Positions 36,353-45,394 of a stretch of DNA of 64,000 bases are shown piece by piece. The notes below the pieces were generated by a model, which had not been told where the DNA came from, ran no database searches, and worked only from the letters and a program-made list of their open reading frames with translations. Position numbers and translations under genes: made by a program. Positions within the stretch are counted from its first letter, which is position 1, and the number at the start of each line of letters is the position of its first letter. The stretch is from an uncultured Bacteroides sp. (lineage in GTDB: Bacteria > Bacteroidota > Bacteroidia > Bacteroidales > Bacteroidaceae), in NCBI GenBank assembly GCA_949296575.1, contig CASFPE010000033.1:1-64000 (forward strand), in the 5' to 3' direction.

Positions 36353-37405
36353 ATGAAATTATCGCAGTTCAAATTTAAACTGCCGGAAGACAGAATTGCT
36401 TTGCATCCGGCCAAGTACAGGGATGAATCCCGTTTGATGGTACTTCACAAAAAGACGGGGAATATCGAGCATAAGGTGTTCAAAGATATTTTGGACTATT
36501 TTGATGATCAGGATGCTTTTATCTTCAATGACACGAGAGTGTTTCCTGCACGTTTGTATGGGAACAAGGAAAAGACCGGAGCGCGCATTGAAGTATTCTT
36601 GTTGCGTGAACTGAATGAAGACATGCGGTTGTGGGACGTGCTGGTAGATCCGGCTCGTAAAATCCGTATTGGCAACAAACTGTATTTTGGAGAAGATGAT
36701 TCCATGGTGGCAGAAGTGATAGACAATACCACTTCCAGAGGGAGGACGTTGCGTTTCCTTTATGACGGGCCTCACGATGAGTTCAAGAAAGCCCTTTATG
36801 ATTTGGGAGAGCCGCCATTGCCTACTTACATTCATCGCCCGGTGGAGCCAGAAGATGCTGAGCGTTTCCAAACCATCTTTGCAAAGAATGAAGGGGCTGT
36901 GACGGCACCTACTGCTGGACTTCATTTCAGTCGTGAACTGATGAAGCGTATGGAAATCAAGGGTATCAACTTTGCTTACATCACGCTGCACGCGGGGTTG
37001 GGCAATTTCCGTGAGATAGATGTGGAGGATTTGACGAAGCATAAGACGGACTCCGAGCAGATGTTTGTGGAGAAGGAAGCGACGGATGTGGTGAACAAAG
37101 CCATTGATTTGGGGCGGAACGTGTGTGCGGTGGGAACTACTGTGATGCGTGCCATCGAGACAGCTGTAGGTGCTGACGGGCATTTGAAGGAATATGAAGG
37201 ATGGACCAATAAGTTCATCTTCCCTCCTTATGAGTTTTCTCTTGCAAAAAGCATGGTGGCTAATTTCCAGATGCCGATGTCTACTTTGCTGATGTTGGTA
37301 GCTGCTTTTGGCGGTTACGACAATGTGATGAAAGCCTATGATGTGGCATTGAAAGAAGACTACATGTTTGGCACGTATGGCGATGCCATGTTGATTGTGG
37401 ACTGA
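36353..37405 (+). CDS. queA: S-adenosylmethionine:tRNA ribosyltransferase-isomerase
   Basis: 350 residues. Adds the ribosyl part of SAM to preQ1 in tRNA to give epoxyqueuosine; queG at 9.6 kb does the following step. Visible: [71 protein letters not shown], and [14 protein letters not shown] with FIFPPYEF. Normal length. Separated by two bases from folK. Confidence 0.95.
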   Translation: MKLSQFKFKLPEDRIALHPAKYRDESRLMVLHKKTGNIEHKVFKDILDYFDDQDAFIFNDTRVFPARLYGNKEKTGARIEVFLLRELNEDMRLWDVLVDPARKIRIGNKLYFGEDDSMVAEVIDNTTSRGRTLRFLYDGPHDEFKKALYDLGEPPLPTYIHRPVEPEDAERFQTIFAKNEGAVTAPTAGLHFSRELMKRMEIKGINFAYITLHAGLGNFREIDVEDLTKHKTDSEQMFVEKEATDVVNKAIDLGRNVCAVGTTVMRAIETAVGADGHLKEYEGWTNKFIFPPYEFSLAKSMVANFQMPMSTLLMLVAAFGGYDNVMKAYDVALKEDYMFGTYGDAMLIVD

Positions 37406-37407
37406 CC

Positions 37408-37875
37408 ATGGCAATGCTTTACCTGAGTTTGGGAAGCAATTTGGGCGACAGACGGGCTTATCTTGTGCAAGCCATAGAAAGAATACGCAGGCAGATAGGG
37501 GATGTTGTTTCCCTGTCTGCTTTTTATGAGACATCACCATGGGGGTTTGATTCTCCACATCCATTTCTGAATGCGGCTTGCATGGTTTGCACCAACCTTT
37601 CTCCAGAAGAAGCATTGCATGAGGCACAAGAGATAGAACGCAGTTTGGGCCGTATTGCAAAGAGCCGGGAAGGAATCTATGCCGACCGCGTGATAGACAT
37701 TGATTTGCTTTTTTATGACCATCATGTTATTTCCACTTCTGAGTTGACATTGCCTCATCCGCAGATGCATCTTCGTCGATTTGTATTGGAGCCATTGGCA
37801 GAGATTGCTCCATTGGCCGTTCATCCAGTATTCAAGCAGACAGTGGCGGAGTTGTTGAAGGATTGCCCTCAATGA
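37408..37875 (+). CDS. folK: 2-amino-4-hydroxy-6-hydroxymethyldihydropteridine pyrophosphokinase
   Basis: 155 residues. Pyrophosphorylates the pterin precursor of folate. Visible: YLSLGSNLGDRRAYLVQAIERI, SAFYETSPWGFDSPHPFLNAAC, the metal-binding DRVIDIDLLFYDHHV (family form DRxxDxDLL) and LTLPHPQMHLRRFVLEPLAEIAP. Last gene of the operon that starts at 32736 and is followed by a bidirectional terminator. Confidence 0.94.
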   Translation: MAMLYLSLGSNLGDRRAYLVQAIERIRRQIGDVVSLSAFYETSPWGFDSPHPFLNAACMVCTNLSPEEALHEAQEIERSLGRIAKSREGIYADRVIDIDLLFYDHHVISTSELTLPHPQMHLRRFVLEPLAEIAPLAVHPVFKQTVAELLKDCPQ

Positions 37876-37905
37876 GATTTATGCTTTTGCAAGCAGAAAG
37901 CAAAG

Positions 37906-37934
37906 AAAAGGCAGTTTGTGAAGAACTGCCTTTT
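37906..37934. terminator. Bidirectional terminator between folK and rubrerythrin
   Basis: AAAAGGCAGTT (37906-37916) pairs with AACTGCCTTTT (37924-37934), a perfect 11-bp stem with a seven-base loop, between convergent genes. Confidence 0.88.
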
Positions 37935-37954
37935 GCGTTTGTTGGGAGAGTGGC

Positions 37955-38533
37955 TTAATAGTTGTTTTTCATGACTTCGAAGTAAGCTTGCGGATGCGCG
38001 CATGCCGGGCATACTTCAGGTGCTTCTTTCCCTTCGAAGATAAACCCGCAATTGCGGCATTGCCATACGGTGGTTTCTTCTTTGGCAAACACGCGGTTTT
38101 CTTCGATGTTTCTTACGAATGCGCGATAGCGTTCTTCATGGCCTTTTTCAGCGATGCTGATGTTTCGGTACATAGCAGCGATGGCTGGAAAGCCTTCTTG
38201 TTCGGCCACATCGGCGAAATGCGGATAATCGGCAGACCATTCTTCATGTTCTCCTTCGGCGGCTGCTTTCAGGTTCTCTAACGTAGTGCCGATGATGCCT
38301 GCGGGGTAACTGGCGGTGATTTCCGTTTTTCCTCCTTCTAACCATTTGAACATGCGTTTTGCGTGTTCTTTTTCTTGGTCGGCTGTTTCGGTGAAGACGG
38401 CTGAGATTTGTTCATAACCTTCTTTCTTTGCTACGCTTGCGAAATAAGTATAACGCATTCTTGCTTGTGATTCTCCGGCGAAAGATGTGAGCAGATTCTT
38501 CTCTGTCTGGGTTCCTTTGATGCTTTTAGCCAT
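37955..38533 (-). CDS. rbr: Rubrerythrin
   Basis: 192 residues. A diiron peroxidase that protects anaerobes from hydrogen peroxide in the cytoplasm. The four-helix part carries the iron ligands in FAGESQARMRYTYFA and TADQEKEHAKRMF and again in VAEQEGFPAIAAMY and SIAEKGHEERYRAF; the C-terminal rubredoxin domain has VWQCRNCGFIFEGKEAPEVCPACAHPQAYF with four Cys. Single gene with a TATATTTG promoter element. Confidence 0.95.
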   Translation of the reverse strand: MAKSIKGTQTEKNLLTSFAGESQARMRYTYFASVAKKEGYEQISAVFTETADQEKEHAKRMFKWLEGGKTEITASYPAGIIGTTLENLKAAAEGEHEEWSADYPHFADVAEQEGFPAIAAMYRNISIAEKGHEERYRAFVRNIEENRVFAKEETTVWQCRNCGFIFEGKEAPEVCPACAHPQAYFEVMKNNY

Positions 38534-38568
38534 AATCGTATTGGTTTTAAGTAGTGAATAATGTATTG

Positions 38569-38576
38569 CAAATATA
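38569..38576 (-). promoter_or_regulatory. -7 element of the rubrerythrin gene
   Basis: On the minus strand this reads TATATTTG, 35 bases before the ATG. No clear -33 element is seen. Confidence 0.5.
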
Positions 38577-38644
38577 GTGTTTTAATTGGGAATATTGCAG
38601 GAAAGAGTGTGAAAAATGGTGTATGGTTGTTTGCGGGCGGATAT

Positions 38645-38682
38645 AAAAAAGCACGCTACCGTGTGGATGGCAACGTGCTTTT
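38645..38682. terminator. Terminator of the tRNA-Pro gene
   Basis: On the minus strand, AAAAGCACGTTGCC pairs with GGTAGCGTGCTTTT (two G-U pairs) and is followed by a T-run. The same stem can also stop the opposite strand. Confidence 0.85.
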
Positions 38683-38693
38683 GTTTGTTTTGG

Positions 38694-38766
38694 TCGGAAT
38701 GAGGCGACTCGAACGCCCGACCCCTACGTCCCGAACGTAGTGCGCTACCAACTGCGCTACATTCCG
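38694..38766 (-). tRNA. tRNA-Pro (anticodon CGG)
   Basis: The minus strand folds fully: acceptor CGGAATG pairs with CATTCCG, D-arm GCGCAGTTGGTAGCGC, anticodon stem CTACG/CGTAG with loop TTCGGGA (anticodon CGG), T-arm GGGCGTTCGAGTCGCC, discriminator A. CCA is not encoded in full. The C1-G72 pair is typical of Pro tRNAs. A TACATTTG element lies on the minus strand at 38791-38784. Confidence 0.95.
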
Positions 38767-38975
38767 ATTTTGAATTTGTGGTGCAAATGTAGAGCAAATA
38801 TTTCAATTGAAGAAAGAAATCAAGGAAAAAATGAAAAAACTTTTGGGGAATCGACGGGAAATATGTTCTTTGTTTGGGAAAGAAAGGCTTTTCTGGAGGA
38901 GTTTTGCCCTTCTAAATGGTGGATGTGAGGAGCATAAATTGATGCGTGTTTGCAATGAACCACGGCAAAAAGCCT

Positions 38976-38983
38976 TATCTTTG
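38976..38983 (+). promoter_or_regulatory. -7 element of the ABC ATPase gene
   Basis: TATCTTTG fits TAnnTTTG, 30 bases before the ATG at 39013. A TTTG at 38949-38952 lies 23 bases upstream, slightly far. The 38767-39012 gap holds nothing else I trust. Confidence 0.5.
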
Positions 38984-39012
38984 CTTGCTCATCAGAAAGG
39001 AATGGGATTGTT

Positions 39013-39717
39013 ATGTGTTTGAAATTAGAGGATATTTGTGTGTCTTATGGGGATCGTTCGGTGCTTTCGGAAGTTTGTTTCGAAGTGCGTCGGGGCGAGG
39101 TTGTGGCTTTCTTGGGATTGAATGGTGCAGGCAAGTCTACTTGCCTGCGTGTAATCACGGGAAGCATTGCGCCTTTGCGTGGCTGTGTAAAGGTCTGTGG
39201 CTTTGACCTTGCCCTGCATCCGTTGGAAGCACGGAGGTGTATGGGGTATTTGCCAGAGAACAATCCGCTTTATCCGGACATGCTGGTAGCGGAATATTTG
39301 AGCGATGTGGCAGGAGCGTACAGTTTGGGGCAGGAAGCGGTGGTTGACGTATTGCATGAAACAGGCTTGGCGACTGTGGCCGGACAGCGCATTGGCACGC
39401 TGTCGAGAGGTTTCAAGCAACGTGTGGGTTGGGCTCAGGCTTTGTTGCACCATCCGCAAGTGTTGGTGCTGGATGAGCCTTTTTCGGGTCTCGATCCCGG
39501 ACAAGCAGGAGAGATGCATGAGTTGTTGCGGCGGGCGTGCCGGGAAAGCGCGGTGCTGTTTTCCACGCATGCGTTGGGGGAAATCGGCGACTGGTGCGAC
39601 CGTGTGCTGGTGCTTCATGGCGGACGGATTGTGGCTGATGCGCCATTGGCTGAGTTGAGGCAAGGGACTACATTGGAAGAACGTTTCCGGGAACTGACAT
39701 CAGGCTTTCGTTGTTGA
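39013..39717 (+). CDS. ABC transporter ATP-binding protein, GldA-like
   Basis: 234 residues. Walker A is LGLNGAGKST (about 34-43), the Q-loop region is GYLPENNPLYPDMLV, the signature is LSRGFKQRVGWAQAL instead of LSGGQ, Walker B is VLVLDEPFSGLDP, and the switch His is in STHALGE. The YLPENNPLYPDM stretch and the LSRGFKQR signature are typical of GldA, the ATPase of a gliding-associated export complex that also occurs in non-gliding Bacteroidota. No permease gene is adjacent, so the partner must be elsewhere. Confidence 0.8.
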   Translation: MCLKLEDICVSYGDRSVLSEVCFEVRRGEVVAFLGLNGAGKSTCLRVITGSIAPLRGCVKVCGFDLALHPLEARRCMGYLPENNPLYPDMLVAEYLSDVAGAYSLGQEAVVDVLHETGLATVAGQRIGTLSRGFKQRVGWAQALLHHPQVLVLDEPFSGLDPGQAGEMHELLRRACRESAVLFSTHALGEIGDWCDRVLVLHGGRIVADAPLAELRQGTTLEERFRELTSGFRC

Positions 39718-39788
39718 CTGCCGTTGTTCTTGTCTTCCCGCTGCATTGCGGAAGATTGGCAAGAAGAATGGTGGCGTGTGGCGGCGGG

Positions 39789-40394
39789 CTATTTGCGCCC
39801 GAAGTCGGCAGGAATTTCTCCCCATAAGCTTGTTTCCCATTTTCGCACGGGAGGAGTGACGGGGTTGTTTTTGAGCCAAGTTTCGGCACGTGCGATGAGA
39901 GCGAAAAGTTCTTCGGTGCGGGGGGTGCGTGGCAGCTTGGTCTTGCATTGTTTCCGGCGTACCCAGCTGATGGCGGTTGCGCTGTCAGAGTAGACGGGCA
40001 TGTGTGTTCCTTTTTGTTTCAACAGGGCAAGGGCATGAACGATGGCGAGGAACTCGCCAATATTGTTTGTGCCAAACATGGGGCCGAAGTGGAATATCGT
40101 CTGCCCTGTGCGGAGGTATTTCCCTTGGTATTCCATTTGTCCGGGGTTGCCGCTGCATGCAGCGTCCACGACCAAGCATTCAGGACTTACAGCCGTTACG
40201 TTGCTTTTTGCAGATGTTTTCCTGGGAGATGGCAATTTGCCCGACTGGTAGGCATGCATTGCTTCTTCTTCCGTGTCGAATGCTTTGTAGTAGGCATCTT
40301 TCACTCCTTTTACTTGCTGTTGGCATTTCAGCCAAGTGTCGTATATTCCTGGCTCAAGGCCGTTCCACACCACATAAAATTTTTTCTTAGCCAT
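39789..40394 (-). CDS. Ribonuclease H with N-terminal viroplasmin domain
   Basis: 201 residues. An N-terminal RNA/DNA-hybrid binding domain (1-50, KKFYVVWNGLEPGIYDTWLKCQQQVKG and YKAFDTEEEAMHAY) as found in eukaryotic RNase H1, then an RNase H fold (about 70-200) with LVVDAACSGNPGQMEYQGKYL, NNIGEFLAIVHALALLKQ and YSDSATAISWV, giving the acidic residues Asp, Glu, Asp of the active site. It removes RNA from hybrids. Overlaps the VanZ-like gene by eight bases. Confidence 0.88.
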   Translation of the reverse strand: MAKKKFYVVWNGLEPGIYDTWLKCQQQVKGVKDAYYKAFDTEEEAMHAYQSGKLPSPRKTSAKSNVTAVSPECLVVDAACSGNPGQMEYQGKYLRTGQTIFHFGPMFGTNNIGEFLAIVHALALLKQKGTHMPVYSDSATAISWVRRKQCKTKLPRTPRTEELFALIARAETWLKNNPVTPPVRKWETSLWGEIPADFGRK

Positions 40395-40791
40395 TCTTTT
40401 GCCTGTGTTTAGAGATGAAGTAGGGATGTATCACGAAATATCCAATTCCTGCGCCCAATACGGTGCCGCAGATGTTTGCCGCAAAGTCGGCCCAGTCGCC
40501 GCTACGATAATCGGTGGCATATTCTTGCAGCAGTTCCATGCATCCGCTGAAAGCGATGGGCCATGCGCAACCTTTCCATATGGCAGGTGCCAGCCGGAAT
40601 TGTCCCTTGCGTCCCAAGGCGTATTCAAACCAAATACAGCAGCTCCATCCTGCATACATGCATACATGGACTATTTTGTCGAAATAAGGTATTTCCTCAA
40701 ATCCCGTGCTGGGTGGTTTGAACAACGAGAGATAGGCGATGGCGGCAGCGATGGCCCACGACACGGGATACATTTTGGGGTTGTATGACAT
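40387..40791 (-). CDS. VanZ-like membrane protein
   Basis: 134 residues with four membrane helices (for example WAIAAAIAYLSLF and ANICGTVLGAGIGYFVI) and the family blocks FDKIVHVCMYAGWSC, SGCMELLQEYATDYRSGDWADFAANICG. VanZ relatives confer teicoplanin resistance in one case, but most are of unknown role; no resistance should be inferred. First gene of a two-gene unit with RNase H, from a TACTTTTG element on the minus strand (40818-40811). Confidence 0.8.
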   Translation of the reverse strand: MSYNPKMYPVSWAIAAAIAYLSLFKPPSTGFEEIPYFDKIVHVCMYAGWSCCIWFEYALGRKGQFRLAPAIWKGCAWPIAFSGCMELLQEYATDYRSGDWADFAANICGTVLGAGIGYFVIHPYFISKHRQKNG

Positions 40792-40810
40792 AGAAAACAG
40801 GTTTATGATG

Positions 40811-40818
40811 CAAAAGTA
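40811..40818 (-). promoter_or_regulatory. -7 element of the VanZ-like/RNase H unit
   Basis: On the minus strand this reads TACTTTTG, 20 bases before the ATG. It is back to back with the plus-strand element at 40832, only 13 bases apart. Confidence 0.5.
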
Positions 40819-40831
40819 GTAAAATAATGTC

Positions 40832-40839
40832 TACATTTG
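40832..40839 (+). promoter_or_regulatory. -7 element of the helix-hairpin-helix gene
   Basis: TACATTTG fits TAnnTTTG, 25 bases before the ATG at 40864; this placement rules out the earlier in-frame start at 40837. Confidence 0.5.
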
Positions 40840-40863
40840 CCTGCGGGAAGAATCTTTGTGGAA

Positions 40864-41775
40864 ATGAAGTGGAAGGATTTTTTTTATTTCATGCGGCAAC
40901 ACAGGTCGGGGTTGTTGTTCCTGATGTTGGTTTCTGGGGCGGCATGCATCCTGTTTGCCCTTTTCCCGACAAGAGATCCGCATGTGGAGCTGGGAGGCGA
41001 TCACATACCCCTCGCCCGCTATGATTCATTCATGGCTTCTATCCGTCACAACGACAGCATCCGGGCATCCGCTTCTTCTGCAAAGATTGTACGCCGCCCG
41101 GCTGCATTGTTCCCTTTTGATCCTAACACGGCAGATTCTTTCACGCTGACGCGCCTTGGTTTGCCGCCTTTCGTGGCTCGCAACGTGGTGAAATACAGGT
41201 TGGCGGGCGGGAGGTTTGCCACGCCTGAAAGCTTCGCGCGCATCTATGGCTTGTCGCAAGAACAGTTCAATGCCTTGCGCCCTTATATTGCGATAGGCGA
41301 AGAATACCGCGCGAAGCGGGATACTTTCCGGCCTCGTTCTGCCGTCGTGCGCGACACGGTGCGTTACCCGAGGAAATATCCCGCAGGCACTGTCATAGAG
41401 CTGAACGCTGCCGACACAGCCGAGTTGAAGAAGATTCCCGGTATCGGTTCCGGCATTGCAAGGAGGATATGCGCTTACCGTTCGCGTTTGGGAGGTTTTA
41501 GTGAAGCCGGACAATTGCAGGAAATCCCTTATGTGCCGGACACGTTGGGCAAATGGTTTCGTGTGGATACGGCTTTGATTCGCCGCATCGACGTGAATCG
41601 TGCCAGCCTGGAGCGTCTGCGTTCGCACCCTTACCTCAACTTTTACCAAGCCAAAGTCATCATTGAACACAGGAAACGGAAAGGCCGTTTGAAGAATTTG
41701 CGCCAACTATCGCTGTACGAGGAGTTCACTCCAGCCGATTTGGAGCGGCTTGCTCCGTATTTCTGTTTTGATTGA
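40864..41775 (+). CDS. Membrane-anchored helix-hairpin-helix (ComEA-type) protein
   Basis: 303 residues. One N-terminal membrane helix (GLLFLMLVSGAACILFALFP) then three helix-hairpin-helix DNA-binding repeats: FDPNTADSFTLTRLGLPPFVARNVVKYR, ELNAADTAELKKIPGIGSGIARRICAYRSRLGGF and DVNRASLERLRSHPYLNFYQAKVIIEHRK. ComEA-type proteins bind DNA outside the cytoplasm during uptake, and dprA is also in this window (63.3 kb), so a DNA-uptake role is plausible but not shown. It converges on the LolD-like ATPase gene with a seven-base gap. Confidence 0.85.
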   Translation: MKWKDFFYFMRQHRSGLLFLMLVSGAACILFALFPTRDPHVELGGDHIPLARYDSFMASIRHNDSIRASASSAKIVRRPAALFPFDPNTADSFTLTRLGLPPFVARNVVKYRLAGGRFATPESFARIYGLSQEQFNALRPYIAIGEEYRAKRDTFRPRSAVVRDTVRYPRKYPAGTVIELNAADTAELKKIPGIGSGIARRICAYRSRLGGFSEAGQLQEIPYVPDTLGKWFRVDTALIRRIDVNRASLERLRSHPYLNFYQAKVIIEHRKRKGRLKNLRQLSLYEEFTPADLERLAPYFCFD

Positions 41776-41782
41776 TGCGGGT

Positions 41783-42436
41783 TCAGCTGCTTATCCTGCC
41801 GTCCACCATGTGGATGGTGCGGTCGCTCATCGCAGCTAAGCTTTCATCGTGTGTGACAATGACAAACGTCTGCCCGAACTCTTCTCTCAAACTGAAGAAC
41901 AATCGGTGGAGTTCTTCTCTGTTGTGCGTGTCGAGGCTTCCGGAAGGTTCATCGGCCAGGATGACGGAAGGTTTGTTGGCCAGTGCGCGTGCCACGGCAA
42001 CCCGTTGCTTCTCTCCTCCCGAAAGTTCGTTGGGCTTGTGGCTGGCTCGTCCGGCCAGTCCCATGAAGCGCAGCAGTTCTTTGGCTCTTTGGCCGGCGGC
42101 CTGCATGGACTGTCCGGCAATCAGCATCGGAATCATGATGTTTTCCATGGCCGTGAATTCCGGCAACAGTTGGTGGAACTGGAAAACGAACCCAATGTGC
42201 TGGTTCCGGAACCGTGCCAGTTCTTTTTCCTTCAGTTGGCTGACATCCGTGCCGTCGAAACAGACTTTCCCGCCGTCCGGACGGTCGAGTGTGCCGATGA
42301 TTTGCAGCAAAGTTGTCTTGCCTGCGCCGCTGGGGCCGGCAATGCTTGCTACTTCTCCTTTCCTTATTTCCAAGTCAATGCCTTTCAGTACTTGGAGGTT
42401 GCCGAAGCTTTTGGTGATGTTTTCTAACTTTATCAT
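41783..42436 (-). CDS. ABC transporter ATP-binding protein, LolD/MacB-like
   Basis: 217 residues from the ATG at 42436 (a GTG three codons upstream is possible). Walker [11 protein letters not shown]-loop [21 protein letters not shown], signature [15 protein letters not shown], Walker [10 protein letters not shown], switch His in VTHDES. The [12 protein letters not shown] and [12 protein letters not shown] blocks match LolD, which powers release of outer-membrane lipoproteins; LolCE is not adjacent, as is often so in Bacteroidota. Follows tcdA with a small gap, probably one transcript with the antiporter. Confidence 0.85.
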   Translation of the reverse strand: MIKLENITKSFGNLQVLKGIDLEIRKGEVASIAGPSGAGKTTLLQIIGTLDRPDGGKVCFDGTDVSQLKEKELARFRNQHIGFVFQFHQLLPEFTAMENIMIPMLIAGQSMQAAGQRAKELLRFMGLAGRASHKPNELSGGEKQRVAVARALANKPSVILADEPSGSLDTHNREELHRLFFSLREEFGQTFVIVTHDESLAAMSDRTIHMVDGRISS

Positions 42437-42441
42437 GGTGT

Positions 42442-43152
42442 TCACAGGTTTCGGATGACATATTCGGCCAGGTAGCAGCCGAACACGGCCGGCATGTAAC
42501 AGATGGTGCCTGCGGTCGATTTCTTGTTTTGTTCGTTATGGGTCGCGACGATGGCGGAAAGGTTGGCCTGTTCGGTAGAGAACACCACGGGCAATTTCTG
42601 TTTCCGTCCCATTTTCTGCAGCCGTTTGCGCACCGCTTTGGCCAGCCCGCAATGGAAAGTTTCCCATAAGTCGGCGAAACGCACTTGGGTGATGTCGCTT
42701 TTGGCTCCGGCTCCCATGCTCGATATGATGCGGATGTTCCTCTCTTGTGCGCAGTGGATGAGTTTGCATTTGGGGGCAATGGTGTCGATGGCATCGATGA
42801 TGAAATCGGGTCGCATGTTGTCCAGCAAGCTGGGGATGTTCTCCTCGTCGAGGAAAAGTTCCAGCACGTGCAACTTTAATTGTGGGTTGATGTCGCGGAA
42901 TCGCCGGGCAAGCACTTCCGTTTTTGCCATGCCTATGGTTGTGTGCAATGCGGGCAGTTGCCGGTTGATGTTGCTAAGCTGCACGGTGTCTGCGTCGATG
43001 ATGGTCATTTCTCCGATGCCTGCCCGGCAAATCATTTCTGCCGCATATGCTCCCACGCCTCCTGTCCCGGCCACCAGCACATGGGCGGCATGCAGGCGTT
43101 GGGCCTTTTCCGTTCCCAATAATAATTCGGTGCGTTGTTGCCAGTCCTCCAT
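42442..43152 (-). CDS. tcdA: tRNA threonylcarbamoyladenosine dehydratase
   Basis: 236 residues from the ATG at 43152, which overlaps the antiporter stop as TGATG. An E1-like ATP-using enzyme that cyclises the t6A base in tRNA. Visible: [23 protein letters not shown] (ATP loop), [31 protein letters not shown] and the [22 protein letters not shown] stretch that separates this family from MoeB and ThiF. Cytoplasmic. Confidence 0.92.
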   Translation of the reverse strand: MEDWQQRTELLLGTEKAQRLHAAHVLVAGTGGVGAYAAEMICRAGIGEMTIIDADTVQLSNINRQLPALHTTIGMAKTEVLARRFRDINPQLKLHVLELFLDEENIPSLLDNMRPDFIIDAIDTIAPKCKLIHCAQERNIRIISSMGAGAKSDITQVRFADLWETFHCGLAKAVRKRLQKMGRKQKLPVVFSTEQANLSAIVATHNEQNKKSTAGTICYMPAVFGCYLAEYVIRNL

Positions 43153-45281
43153 CAGTTTTTCTTGAACCATTTATAAATCCGTTTCCATATGTCGTCGTAA
43201 TGCTGCGCTTCGTTATGCCCGCGCGGGTCGGAGAATGTGATGTTTTCTTCCGGGTTGCCGTATTGGTCGGGATAGAGTATCAGCAGGCTGTTGTTGAGGA
43301 AATACTTGCTGATGAGCGATGGCATCTTGTCGAATGATGAAGTGTAGGATATGCCGCCCGGTCGTGCGCTGATGATGACCAAGAGATGGTCGTAGTTCAC
43401 TTGCCCGGTCAGCAGCAGCAGGTCGTCCCAATTGTCCAGTACGGACAGTTCGGAGAGGATGTTTCCATGTCTTTTTTTGATGAGGTTTTCGATTTGTTGC
43501 AGCGTTTGTTCCTCTGCAAAGAAGTGGACGCGGCATTCCAGTTGGCTGCCCATGCGGCAGATTTGTTCCACCCATTTCCTGAATCCCGGCTCGTATTCTG
43601 CTTTGGGCGGCACGGCAATGATGATGCGCCGCAAGGTGTTGACCGGCATGAGGAACCGGGCAATCATGATTTGCCTGTGCGTGCCTTTCAGCAGGTTTTC
43701 GGTCATGGTGCCGTAGAAAGAGTCGATGATGTTGGCTTTCCGGTGGAGGCCGATGATGATGTCGGTGATGTTGAACTCTTTGATGGTATGGATGATGCCG
43801 GATGCGATGTTCATGTCATACCGATTGATGGTATGCACGCTTACGTCTGCGGCTGCGGCCACCATGGCGGTGCGTTCCAAGTTCCTTTTCCCTTGCAGCT
43901 CTTTGATTTCGGATTTATTGTTGTCGTTGATGACATTCAGCGCCACCAAAGGGTCTTTTTGCTTGGCATCCTTGACCACAAGGGCCAGGTTCACCAAATC
44001 GTCGATGGTGTCCGGGTTTGCGATAGGAATCAGGAAATGTTCCTTTTTCTGCTCTTTTTCGTCGTGGATTCTGGTGTTGTCCATGGCGATGCGTTTGGCT
44101 GCATGTTCGGTCGTGAACGAGCTGACGATGCAGGTGACGAGAATGAGCAGGATGGTTCCGTTCAGCACGTCTTCGTTCAGCAGTCGTTCTCCTGTCGGCA
44201 GGATGATTTCATACCCCACCAGCACGGCGGCCAACGTGGCAGCAGCTTGCGCGTTGCTCAACCCGAACATCAGTTCGCGTTCCACGGCGCGCATCTTGTA
44301 TATTTTCTGTGTGAGCCATGATGCAATCCATTTTCCTGTCAGCGCCACTGCAATCATGACGGCCGCCACTTTCAGCGAATCGATGTGGCCGAACAGGATT
44401 TTCACGTTGATCAGCATGCCTACCCCGATCAGGAAATAGGGGATGAACAAAGCGTTCCCCACAAACTCCAGGTGGTTCATCAAGGGCGACACGTGGGGAA
44501 TGAGCCGGTTCAGCACCAATCCCACGAGGAAGGCCCCCAAGATGCCTTCCATGCCGACCATTTCCATCAGCCCGGCGCCGAGGAACACCATTGCCATGAC
44601 GAAGATGTATTGCACCACATTGTCGCTGTAACGCCTGAAGAACCACCGGCCGATGCGCGGGAATGTGTACATGATGATGAGGCTGAGGACAACGACTTTC
44701 AGCACGAGCCACACCCAGAACATCCCCGATGTGCCGTCCTTGTACATGCCTGCGATGACGGCAAGCACCAAGAGGGTCAATGTGTCGGTCACGGCGGTGC
44801 CGCCCACGGCAATGCTTACGGCCCGTTGCCGGTTGACTCCGTAGCGGATGACGATAGGGTAGGCAATCAATGTGTGCGAGGCATACATGCTGGCAAGCAG
44901 CACGGAAGTGATGAGGGTGTAGTCCAGGATATGCAGGTTCGTCCAGATGCCGATGCCCAACGGGACAATGAAAGCCAGCAGCCCCAACACGGTGGCTTTG
45001 GCGCGGATGCTTTTGAAGTCTTCCATGTTCATCTCCAGTCCGGCAAGGAACATGATGTAGTATAGCCCTACTTTCCCGAACAGTTCAAAGCTGCTGTCGC
45101 GAGCCAGGATGTTGAAACCGTGTTCGCCGAGCAGCACTCCTGCCAGAATCATGCCGATGATATGGGGAATGCGCAAGCGTTCCAAGATGATGGGGGCAAA
45201 GAGGATGACGACCAGCACGAGGAAGAAAATCCAAGTGGGGTCGGTGATGGGCAGCTGCAATTCAAAGTCAAAAAGGCTCAT
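43152..45281 (-). CDS. Cation:proton antiporter (CPA2) with C-terminal universal-stress-like domain
   Basis: 709 residues from the ATG at 45281. About twelve membrane helices (residues 15-395) of the KefB/NhaA-like fold, with LRIPHIIGMILAGVLLGEHG, FLAGLEMNMEDFK and the ion-site region GGTAVTDTLTLLVLAVIAG. The second part (about 420-700) is a soluble nucleotide-binding-like region (IVSSFTTEHAAKRIAMDNT to the end) with two universal-stress-type halves instead of the TrkA domain of Kef proteins. Exchanges Na+ or K+ for protons. Divergent from aroK. Confidence 0.88.
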   Translation of the reverse strand: MSLFDFELQLPITDPTWIFFLVLVVILFAPIILERLRIPHIIGMILAGVLLGEHGFNILARDSSFELFGKVGLYYIMFLAGLEMNMEDFKSIRAKATVLGLLAFIVPLGIGIWTNLHILDYTLITSVLLASMYASHTLIAYPIVIRYGVNRQRAVSIAVGGTAVTDTLTLLVLAVIAGMYKDGTSGMFWVWLVLKVVVLSLIIMYTFPRIGRWFFRRYSDNVVQYIFVMAMVFLGAGLMEMVGMEGILGAFLVGLVLNRLIPHVSPLMNHLEFVGNALFIPYFLIGVGMLINVKILFGHIDSLKVAAVMIAVALTGKWIASWLTQKIYKMRAVERELMFGLSNAQAAATLAAVLVGYEIILPTGERLLNEDVLNGTILLILVTCIVSSFTTEHAAKRIAMDNTRIHDEKEQKKEHFLIPIANPDTIDDLVNLALVVKDAKQKDPLVALNVINDNNKSEIKELQGKRNLERTAMVAAAADVSVHTINRYDMNIASGIIHTIKEFNITDIIIGLHRKANIIDSFYGTMTENLLKGTHRQIMIARFLMPVNTLRRIIIAVPPKAEYEPGFRKWVEQICRMGSQLECRVHFFAEEQTLQQIENLIKKRHGNILSELSVLDNWDDLLLLTGQVNYDHLLVIISARPGGISYTSSFDKMPSLISKYFLNNSLLILYPDQYGNPEENITFSDPRGHNEAQHYDDIWKRIYKWFKKN

Positions 45282-45311
45282 GTCACATCTACGGTATTCG
45301 TAAATCTGTTG

Positions 45312-45319
45312 CAAAAATA
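45312..45319 (-). promoter_or_regulatory. -7 element of the antiporter operon
   Basis: On the minus strand this reads TATTTTTG, 31 bases before the ATG at 45281. The longer in-frame start at 45314 would overlap it and is rejected. Confidence 0.5.
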
Positions 45320-45351
45320 GGAAAATTAAGGGGATTGACAGAAAAAAACGC

Positions 45352-45359
45352 TACATTTG
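45352..45359 (+). promoter_or_regulatory. -7 element of aroK
   Basis: TACATTTG fits TAnnTTTG. It lies 36 bases before the ATG at 45395 and supports that start over the in-frame ATG at 45335. Confidence 0.5.
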
Positions 45360-45394
45360 TGATGAGAAACTTAAAAACGGGAACGGCAAAAGAC

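Noticed and set aside
36359..37660. 433-residue minus-strand open frame
   Set aside because: It is antisense to queA and folK, both clearly recognised; composition of the + strand creates the open frame.
38807..39022. 71-residue plus-strand frame before the ABC ATPase
   Set aside because: No family pattern, and the ABC gene's -7 element lies inside it.
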